12,009 nt of DNA, taken from NCBI GenBank assembly GCA_024641225.1, contig JAHEDN010000032.1, forward strand, positions 1 to 12,009, in the 5' to 3' direction. The notes under the pieces are model-generated. The model ran no database searches. It had not been told where the DNA came from and saw nothing but the letters and a program-made list of their open reading frames with translations. The translations under genes were made by a program, and so were the position numbers. The stretch is from Burkholderiales bacterium. Its GTDB lineage: Bacteria > Pseudomonadota > Gammaproteobacteria > Burkholderiales > Burkholderiaceae_F. How positions within the stretch are numbered: position 1 is the stretch's first letter; each line of letters begins with the position of its first letter. Positions 1 to 5,083 of the stretch are shown one piece after another.

Positions 1-518
1 TCCAGAAGGGCGACCTCGTCGCGAGCCAGTTGTTCGATCCGGGCGCACTGCCCGCGCTCGATCGGCCGCCGCAGCGGATCGCTTACGAGGACGTCTTGCG
101 CGGCGAACCGATGGCGCTCGCGGCGCTGTCGGGGCGGATCGTGCTGGTCGGAATTCAGCTCCCGGGTCAGGACAGCCTGGAAATCAGCGGCGGCCGCGAA
201 CGATGGGGCTCGCAGTTGATCGCAGCACAGATCGATGCCATGGGGCGCCATTCCGCAATACTGCCGTTGCCGTTCTTTGCACAGGTATCGATGGCGATCG
301 TCATGGCGCTGGTCGGTGCGCTTGTCGGCGCGCGTCTGCAGCGTCGGGCGCGCTTCGTCCGGTTGCTGGTGCTGACGGGCATCGGTGTCGCGTTCATCGG
401 CGCCGCCATTGTGCTGTACCGCTCTGAGCAATTGCTGGTCGGAGTCCCCTACGGCCTCGTTGCGCTCGCACTCGGGGCGTGGCTGGCGGGCCGGTTTTCA
501 TCCGGAGGTCTGCGATGA
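1..518 (+). CDS. CHASE2-domain membrane protein, C-terminal part (5' end outside the window)
   Basis: The reading frame is open from base 3 to a TGA at 516-518, giving 171 visible residues. The N-terminus lies to the left of the window, so the internal TTG at 30 should not be taken as the start. The visible part begins with the end of a CHASE2-like extracytoplasmic sensor: the stretch 'LSGRIVLVGIQLPGQDSLE' resembles the typical strand followed by 'vGxxxxxxDxx', and 'GSQLIAAQIDAM' resembles the helix after it. Three hydrophobic helices follow (from about 'QVSMAIVMALVGALVGARL', 'LLVLTGIGVAFIGAAIVLY' and 'LVGVPYGLVALALGAWLAG'). In this family CHASE2 plus three helices usually precedes a cyclase, kinase or GGDEF output. 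Here the protein stops a few residues after the third helix, so it has no cytoplasmic output domain. The stop overlaps the start of the FecR lipoprotein gene, which implies coupled translation. The ligand is unknown. Confidence 0.8.
   Translation, partial: QKGDLVASQLFDPGALPALDRPPQRIAYEDVLRGEPMALAALSGRIVLVGIQLPGQDSLEISGGRERWGSQLIAAQIDAMGRHSAILPLPFFAQVSMAIVMALVGALVGARLQRRARFVRLLVLTGIGVAFIGAAIVLYRSEQLLVGVPYGLVALALGAWLAGRFSSGGLR
504..508 (+). promoter_or_regulatory. Ribosome binding site fixing the start of the FecR lipoprotein gene
   Basis: GGAGG lies six bases before the ATG at 515. The same frame is open further upstream (a possible start at 479), but this site and the signal sequence right after 515 decide for 515. 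Confidence 0.75.
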
Positions 519-1681
519 ATCTCCTTCGCTGTCGGATCCTGCAGCGCACGGTCGCTTCCGTTGTCAGTGCCGCGCTCGTGATTCCCGGCCTCGCCGGTTG
601 CGCGACCAAGCCAACGGGATACGGGTGGATCGCAGGCATCGTCGTCGATGGGCAGCGGGTTGCGCGTCCGAACGAAGGAGGACTGCTCAGCGTGACCCGC
701 GACGGCAAGACAGTCGAAGGTCGCGCCGGCATGGAGCTGCGCCGCGGCGACTACGTGGTGACCGGGCAGCGCGCCGAGGCCGTGATCCGCTACGCGAGTG
801 GCTCGGAAATCCTGATGCGGCCGAACAGCGGTGGCGAGATCGGTTCGTTCGTCAGGATGTTCAACGAGGTATTTGCCAAGATCCGCGGTGCCTTCGAAGT
901 GGAAACCACGTTCGTACGGGCCGGCGCGCAGGGCACGGCCTTTCTCGTGCGCACCGAGCAGAGCGGCGAAACCACGGTGATCGTCATCGAGGGTGCCGTG
1001 CGCGTCGATTCGACGCAGCGTGCCTGGGCGCCGGTGACAATCACTGCCGGCGAGATGGGCATGGCACACCCCCAGGCGCCGCAGCCGATGCCGGCCAGCG
1101 AAGCCGAGTTGCAGTCGACGCGCGAATGGGTCGACAGGCTGGAGCGGCTCGTGCCACAGCAGGCGGCGGTCTCTCCGACGGAAGCCGCGATCGCGGCCGG
1201 CGTGGTGGCGGTCGCCATTGGTGCAATCCTCGCGAGCCGGAACCGTGACAGCGCGCCCCCGCCGAGCACCCCGCCAGCCGGCACGGATCGCACGCCCCCC
1301 GACCGGGCGACGCCCAACCAAGGGGGCGTGTACCCGCCGCCCGTGCGGGAGACGGCACCGCCGCCGCTCGGAACGCCGACAGGCCTGAGGCCGGGGCAGC
1401 CCAGGCCAGCAGGCGTGCGGCTGGATTGCCGCAGGCCTGTAACGCTGACGTGGAACAGGGTGGCCGGCGCGCGCGATTACGTCGTTCGACTCGACAAGGC
1501 CGACGAACCGGGGCAATGGCGTTCCAGCTTTTCGACGGCGACGGCCGGCGTGCGCACCTCGGTGGCTTCTTCGCAGTTGGGTTCGTCCAACCGGTGGTCG
1601 GTGCAGGCACGCGACGGCAACCGGACCGGGTCCGCGTCGCCGTGGTTCTACTTCGACTGCGATTTTGTCGTCGTGCGTTGA
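515..1681 (+). CDS. FecR-domain lipoprotein with C-terminal fibronectin-III-like domain
   Basis: The ATG at 515 overlaps the upstream stop (ATGA) and has GGAGG at 504-508, giving 388 residues. The N-terminus is a lipoprotein signal: basic residues, a hydrophobic run, then the lipobox Leu-Ala-Gly-Cys with Cys29. Residue +2 is Ala, not Asp, which favours outer-membrane sorting by the enterobacterial rule. Residues about 58-185 match a FecR domain ('GMELRRGDYVVTG', 'AEAVIRYASGSEILMRP', 'VRAGAQGTAFLVR', 'TTVIVIEGAVRV'). A hydrophobic Ala/Val-rich segment (about 223-241) and a Pro-rich linker (about 247-300) follow. The tail (about 303-388) looks like a fibronectin type III fold ('LTWNRVAGARDYVVRLD', 'RWSVQARDGNRTGSASPW') with Cys305 and Cys382 that could form a disulfide. 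Classical FecR is an inner-membrane sigma-factor regulator; this lipoprotein form, paired with a CHASE2 protein, more likely acts as a periplasmic partner of that sensor. That role is inference. Confidence 0.85.
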   Translation: MNLLRCRILQRTVASVVSAALVIPGLAGCATKPTGYGWIAGIVVDGQRVARPNEGGLLSVTRDGKTVEGRAGMELRRGDYVVTGQRAEAVIRYASGSEILMRPNSGGEIGSFVRMFNEVFAKIRGAFEVETTFVRAGAQGTAFLVRTEQSGETTVIVIEGAVRVDSTQRAWAPVTITAGEMGMAHPQAPQPMPASEAELQSTREWVDRLERLVPQQAAVSPTEAAIAAGVVAVAIGAILASRNRDSAPPPSTPPAGTDRTPPDRATPNQGGVYPPPVRETAPPPLGTPTGLRPGQPRPAGVRLDCRRPVTLTWNRVAGARDYVVRLDKADEPGQWRSSFSTATAGVRTSVASSQLGSSNRWSVQARDGNRTGSASPWFYFDCDFVVVR

Positions 1682-1705
1682 AGGGCGACAGATGCCGCGG
1701 GCTTT

Positions 1706-1864
1706 TCAGTCGCCATAGTCGAAGGAGCGGGCACTCGACCCGGGATTCTGGCCGGCGAGCGGCGCGGTCAGCCCGAGGGCCACCATGCGCTGCACGAACG
1801 AGCGGCGCGTCACCTTCCCGCTCCTCACCTCCTCGATCAGGGCACGCAGTTCATGCTGTTGCAT
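1706..1864 (-). pseudogene. Truncated ABC-transporter solute-binding protein: Tat leader only (52 residues)
   Basis: The ATG at 1862-1864 is preceded by an excellent ribosome site, AGGAGG, five bases upstream. The product has 52 residues and stops at TGA 1706-1708. Residues 1-19 are an acidic and basic helix ('MQQHELRALIEEVRSGKVT'). Residues 19-25 are a twin-arginine motif (T-R-R-S-F-V-Q), followed by a hydrophobic segment 'MVALGLTAPLA'. This layout is what I know from the N-termini of family 5 (peptide/nickel type) solute-binding proteins of Burkholderiales, which run on for about 500 more residues. Here the reading frame ends after the leader and the FecR stop lies only 24 bases further, so the binding domain is absent. 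The neighbouring aldolase gene upstream on the same strand fits a former uptake operon. The alternative is a genuine stand-alone small protein, which the strong ribosome site would allow. Confidence 0.6.
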
Positions 1865-1869
1865 CGTCT

Positions 1870-1875
1870 CCTCCT
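1870..1875 (-). promoter_or_regulatory. Strong ribosome binding site of the truncated Tat-leader gene
   Basis: On the minus strand the sequence reads GAAGGAGGAGACG directly before the ATG. The AGGAGG core is at 1870-1875 with a five-base spacer. It is a stronger site than those of most genes in this window, and it shows that 1864 is a real translation start. Confidence 0.75.
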
Positions 1876-1878
1876 TCG

Positions 1879-1890
1879 GCCCTCCGGGGC
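1879..1890 (-). other. Short hairpin just before the Tat-leader ribosome site
   Basis: The four-base arms GCCC and GGGC enclose a four-base loop. The hairpin ends a few bases upstream of the AGGAGG, so it would sit next to the ribosome site in the transcript. It is short and could be chance in such GC-rich DNA. Confidence 0.3.
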
Positions 1891-1900
1891 ACTTATGGTC

Positions 1901-1917
1901 GTCGCGGCCGCCGCGAC
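1901..1917 (-). repeat. Perfect inverted repeat in the leader upstream of the Tat-leader gene
   Basis: The arms GTCGCGG and CCGCGAC (seven pairs, all perfect) enclose a three-base loop. It lies in the 141-base gap between the aldolase and the Tat-leader gene, about 37 bases before the start codon. No T-run follows on the minus strand, so it does not look like a simple intrinsic terminator. Such stems between an enzyme gene and a binding-protein gene often act in mRNA stability or partial termination, but that is inference here. Confidence 0.45.
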
Positions 1918-2001
1918 CGGGCCGCCAGCGTGCATCGAAGTCGGAAGGCCGCCAAGCGGTGCGCCGGATATTGGAGGACGGCGCAGTGCACCGCCGCAGG
2001 C

Positions 2002-2019
2002 CGGCGCTACAGAGCGCCG
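2002..2019 (-). repeat. Perfect stem-loop spanning the aldolase stop codon
   Basis: The arms CGGCGCT and AGCGCCG pair perfectly over seven bases around a four-base loop. The stem straddles the TAG stop of the aldolase gene at 2007-2009. No T-run follows, so it may be a 3' stabiliser or a weak terminator, or chance. Confidence 0.4.
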
Positions 2020-2894
2020 ATCGCGGAAAGCGCGCGGCGGACATCCTCGATGCCCTCCGCCGAAAGCGGGACCTGCGGCGCCAGCGGTGCGCCGACCCCG
2101 TAGCCCTGCAGTTCGAGCCCGCCCTTGATGCAGGCCGCCAGGTTGTATCTGGCGAAGGCCTGGTTGAGTGCCCAAAGCGGGCGCTGCTTTTGCATCGCGG
2201 CGGCCCATTGGCCGCGCATGCAAAGCTCGTAGAGTTCCACGCTCTGCCGCGGCGCCACGCACGCCGGCCCCGCCATCCAGCCGACACCGCCGAGCAGCAT
2301 CACGCAGGCGGGAACATGCGACGAGGCGGCGAACACCTGCATCCGCCCTTCGACCCGGTTGATGATCGACAGCAGCCGGCCGGTGTTGACCGAGGCGTCC
2401 TTGATGTAGCGAATGTTCGGCTCACGGCTGAGTCTCTCGATCACCGGCAGGCTGAGGTCGGAGCGCTGGAAGCTCGGGTTCGTGTACAGCACGACCGGCA
2501 CCGAGACCGCCCCACCGATTGCCTTGAAGTACGCGAACACGCCATCGTCGGCTATCGGAAAGTACGCCTCGAGAATCGCGAGGATTCCGTCGGCGCCAAG
2601 CCGCTCCCACTCGCGCGCTTGGTCGACGGCATCTGCGGTCGTCGTCGAGGCCACGCCGGCGACCACCGGCACGCGCCCGGCCGCCGCCTCGATCACCACC
2701 TCGACCACCCGCCGCCGCTGCGCGCGGTTCAGATACGCGAATTCGCCGGTCGAGCCGAGCGGCGTGAGCCCATGCACGCCGGCCTTGATCAGGTCTTCGC
2801 ACAGTCGGGCGAGCACATCGGCCTTCACTTCGCCCGCCTCGTCGAGCGGTGAGACGAGGTAGGGAAAGACGCCGTGGAAGTCCGTTGCGCTCAT
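2007..2894 (-). CDS. Dihydrodipicolinate synthase family (class I pyruvate-type) aldolase/lyase
   Basis: The product has 295 residues, the usual length for this family. The ATG is at 2892-2894, with GAGGA five bases upstream. Family marks: the GSTGE loop at residues 47-51 (the position of the substrate-binding Thr pair in DapA), Tyr111 and Tyr137 ('LYTNPS'), and the Schiff-base lysine Lys165 in 'YIKDAS'. A GGVGWMAG segment (202-209) closes the barrel. The motif that in true DapA reads YNVPSRTG, with the Arg that holds aspartate semialdehyde, is here YTNPSFQR, so that Arg is replaced by Phe. It is therefore probably not the lysine-biosynthesis enzyme but a relative acting on another 2-keto acid or aldehyde. 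A truncated ABC binding-protein gene lies 142 bases downstream on the same strand, and genes of this family often sit in uptake operons. The true substrate cannot be read from the sequence. Confidence 0.85.
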   Translation of the reverse strand: MSATDFHGVFPYLVSPLDEAGEVKADVLARLCEDLIKAGVHGLTPLGSTGEFAYLNRAQRRRVVEVVIEAAAGRVPVVAGVASTTTADAVDQAREWERLGADGILAILEAYFPIADDGVFAYFKAIGGAVSVPVVLYTNPSFQRSDLSLPVIERLSREPNIRYIKDASVNTGRLLSIINRVEGRMQVFAASSHVPACVMLLGGVGWMAGPACVAPRQSVELYELCMRGQWAAAMQKQRPLWALNQAFARYNLAACIKGGLELQGYGVGAPLAPQVPLSAEGIEDVRRALSAIGAL

Positions 2895-3000
2895 CGAAAT
2901 CCTCGGTCGTCCACGAATGCGAAAGGGGCGCGATGATTTCCGTCACGGCCGGGCGCTGAGGGGTTGCGATGTCCCGGCGCCGATCTGGCGTGGCGCTTGC

Positions 3001-3357
3001 CTACTGCGCCAGGCTCCACCGTCCATCCTGCTGACAGAACGAGTACACGCCGCTGTCCTCGCTCGTCTTGTGGCGATTGACGATGCGCACTTCGCTGCAC
3101 GGCTTGGACGCCTTCAGGAAGATCCGCCGCGGCGTAATCACGCCAGAGGCGCCGGTCTGTTCGTTCTTCCATTCAACCGGAACACCGGTCTTTTCGGCCG
3201 CGAGCGCCTTGCCCAGCGCTTCTTCGAAGAGCTTCATGTCGGTCTCGTTGAATCTGGCCATCGTTCCCTTCGCCATGAAGCCAAAGCCGGCAGCGGCGGT
3301 CTGGCCGGCCACTGCGAGACAGGCGACGGCAAGAACAATTCTGAACGATCTGATCAC
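3001..3357 (-). CDS. RT0821/Lpp0805-like exported surface protein
   Basis: I place the start at a GTG (3355-3357) with GGAGG seven bases upstream. This gives 118 residues and puts a signal peptide right at the N-terminus. An upstream alternative at 3399 would prefix an unlikely Arg-rich stretch. Residues 1-23 are a Sec signal ('VIRSFRIVLAVACLAVAGQ' then Thr-Ala-Ala-Ala), with no proper lipobox. The mature part carries the pattern I know from the RT0821/Lpp0805 surface-antigen family: 'MKLFEEALGKALAAEKTG', 'VEWKNEQTGASGVITPRR' and a Cys-containing end 'YSFCQQDGRWSL'. The two mature cysteines ('KPCSEVR' and 'SFCQQ') could pair. Family members are periplasmic or outer-membrane proteins of unknown biochemical role. 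The usual glycine-rich N-terminal segment of larger members is missing, so this is a short form. It is probably its own unit, since a terminator-like element lies upstream at 3413-3434. Confidence 0.75.
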   Translation of the reverse strand: MIRSFRIVLAVACLAVAGQTAAAGFGFMAKGTMARFNETDMKLFEEALGKALAAEKTGVPVEWKNEQTGASGVITPRRIFLKASKPCSEVRIVNRHKTSEDSGVYSFCQQDGRWSLAQ

Positions 3358-3364
3358 TTCGCTT

Positions 3365-3369
3365 CCTCC
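3365..3369 (-). promoter_or_regulatory. Ribosome binding site selecting the GTG start at 3357
   Basis: The minus strand reads GGAGGAAGCGAA then GTG. The GGAGG core is seven bases before the GTG. No comparable site stands before the upstream alternative start. Confidence 0.7.
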
Positions 3370-3394
3370 ACCTTGTCGCTCACAAGACCTGCGC

Positions 3395-3404
3395 CGCAAT
3401 TGCG
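3395..3404. repeat. Perfect 10-base palindrome upstream of the surface-protein gene
   Basis: CGCAATTGCG is its own reverse complement. It lies 38-47 bases before the GTG start at 3357, in the gap that must hold that gene's promoter if the terminator at 3413-3434 is real. It could be an operator half-site, or chance. Confidence 0.3.
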
Positions 3405-3412
3405 CAAGATCG

Positions 3413-3434
3413 AAAAATCGGCCGCAGTCGCGGC
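3413..3434 (-). terminator. Candidate intrinsic terminator after the alpha/beta hydrolase gene
   Basis: On the minus strand the arms GCCGC and GCGGC enclose a four-base loop and are followed within a few bases by a run of five T. It begins about 50 bases after the hydrolase stop. The stem is short (five GC pairs), so termination may be partial. Confidence 0.5.
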
Positions 3435-3484
3435 TTCCCGTGGCCGACCGGACGGTTGCATCCGGCGAACTGCCTGATCCGGGC

Positions 3485-4942
3485 CTACTCGGCGAGCAGG
3501 AATCGCTCGATCCGCTGCGCCATGAACTCGAAAAAGGGATTGTGGCGCAGGCGGATCAGGTTCGCAGGCGACACCGCAAGCACGCCGCGCTCGCCGCGTA
3601 CGTCGACTGCGCCCAGGTAGATGCGCTCCCGGCTCGACGGTCGGCGGCTCCCGTAGACCGGATCGTCAGGGGCAAACGGCAGCGCGACGTGTGACATTGA
3701 AAACACCCCGCTCGGCCATGCCAGATCGGTGTCCTGCTCTGCGACTTCGCCGCTGGCCGCCTTGCGATGGACAGCAGCAAGCCGCTCGGTCTGTTCGTTC
3801 ACGTTGGCGATGATCGTCAGGTCGAACGGCAGCGGCGGACCGGAAAGCAGCTGCTGCCTGACATCTGCGACGCCGGGCAAATACAGCGCCGCCGCATCCG
3901 CCTGGCGGTTGATGTCGAAAAGCACGAGTTCGTGTTTGCCCGGAACGACCGAGCGGAAGAACGCCGCGATCAGCGCCGACGTCGACACGGTGGCGTCGGC
4001 CACCGACTGGAAAGCGAGGATTCGCGGAAACTCCGCCGGCGCGCCGGATCCGGCCGCCCGGTCGAGCCGCTCCACAATCGACCGCGTGATCGCGTGCATC
4101 TGCTCGCCTGCGTTGGCGGTGAACGAGTTGTACTTGTACGGGTCGTACTCGGGCACGACCTCGGTCCATTCGAGCTTGTCCACACCAAGCAGCATGCCCG
4201 CGCGCTTCTGCCAGACCGCGAACCCGGCCGCCGGCGAAACGCCGATCGCAGGCGACAGCAGCACCATGCGCGTGACCGCGGGCAGGTCTTCTCCCTGCGC
4301 ACGCGACAGCGCGTACTCGACGGCGAGCGCGGCGCCCATCGAATAGCCGACGATGTGCAGGGGCTTGCCACCGCCCGCCCGCCGGGCGAGGTCGCGCGCC
4401 GCGAGCCGCACGGCGGCAGCGAAATCCTTCCAGTGCACGTCGAGCAGGCCGGCAGGCGCCGTCCCGTGGCCGGGCAGGCGCAACCCGACGACGTGAAATC
4501 CGCGCGCATTCAGCCGCTCGCCGAGCGCTCGCATCGAGTACGGGGAATCGGAAAGGCCATGCAGCAGCAGCACGGCGCCGCGCGGGTCAGCCGCGGTCAA
4601 CTCGAACGTCCGGTTCCAGTTGACCGGCTGTGCGGACGGATCGGCGACGCTTCCTCGAGCAAAGCGGTTCAAGGCGCGCCCGCCTTCGCGCTTCACGCGG
4701 TCGTGGACCTCGGCGTCGAGTTCAGCAAAGAGCAGCGCCTCGAGCGCGCGATAGTCGTCGAGATTGCGCACGCGAGCCGCGTCGCTCGCACGGAATTCAG
4801 AGTCGAGCGCTGCCGTGTGCCAGACGGCGAGGTCGGGCATCGCGTCAAGGCGCAGCTTGAACCCGAGCACCAGTACGACCACGGCGCAGAGCAGGCTGTA
4901 GCCGATCAGGTAACCGAGGTGCCGGAGCAGGAAGCGGATCAT
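3485..4942 (-). CDS. Membrane-anchored alpha/beta hydrolase (serine lipase/esterase type)
   Basis: I prefer the ATG at 4942 (485 residues); a TTG at 4969 in the same frame would add nine residues. Neither has a clear ribosome site. Residues about 11-28 are one hydrophobic anchor ('YLIGYSLLCAVVVLVLGF'). The hydrolase core starts near residue 122: 'AVLLLHGLSDSPYSM' carries the HG oxyanion motif (128-129), 'GYSMG' holds nucleophile Ser201, 'FQSVADATVS' offers catalytic Asp316, and 'SMSHVALPF' offers His418, followed by 'APDDPVYG'. The protein is much longer than a plain hydrolase (about 280-300 residues): it has an N-terminal extension of about 120 residues and roughly 100 residues between Asp and His, where 25-35 is usual. 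It probably works in the periplasm, held by the N-terminal helix. The substrate is unknown; acyl esters or lysophospholipids are only guesses. The pump operon ends 141 bases upstream on the same strand, and I see no sign that they are linked. Confidence 0.8.
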   Translation of the reverse strand: MIRFLLRHLGYLIGYSLLCAVVVLVLGFKLRLDAMPDLAVWHTAALDSEFRASDAARVRNLDDYRALEALLFAELDAEVHDRVKREGGRALNRFARGSVADPSAQPVNWNRTFELTAADPRGAVLLLHGLSDSPYSMRALGERLNARGFHVVGLRLPGHGTAPAGLLDVHWKDFAAAVRLAARDLARRAGGGKPLHIVGYSMGAALAVEYALSRAQGEDLPAVTRMVLLSPAIGVSPAAGFAVWQKRAGMLLGVDKLEWTEVVPEYDPYKYNSFTANAGEQMHAITRSIVERLDRAAGSGAPAEFPRILAFQSVADATVSTSALIAAFFRSVVPGKHELVLFDINRQADAAALYLPGVADVRQQLLSGPPLPFDLTIIANVNEQTERLAAVHRKAASGEVAEQDTDLAWPSGVFSMSHVALPFAPDDPVYGSRRPSSRERIYLGAVDVRGERGVLAVSPANLIRLRHNPFFEFMAQRIERFLLAE

Positions 4943-5083
4943 GGTGCGAGAGGGGGCGCCGTCGACCAATGATGGCGCGCATCGGTGCAGGCACGCAAAT
5001 CCGCGGTCCCCGAGCCGGACACTTCGCGCACCCTCACGACCACGCCTCGCTGCCGCTGCGCGCCCGGTACTGCGCCGCGACGA

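Noticed and set aside
479..514. An earlier start for the FecR lipoprotein at 479
   Set aside because: It would put twelve extra residues before the lipoprotein signal. The GGAGG at 504-508 and the ATGA overlap both point to 515.
1706..2287. The longer minus-strand frame that would extend the Tat-leader gene upstream to 193 residues
   Set aside because: The upstream part overlaps the aldolase coding region in another frame and is Arg-rich shadow sequence. The strong ribosome site and the leader start at 1864.
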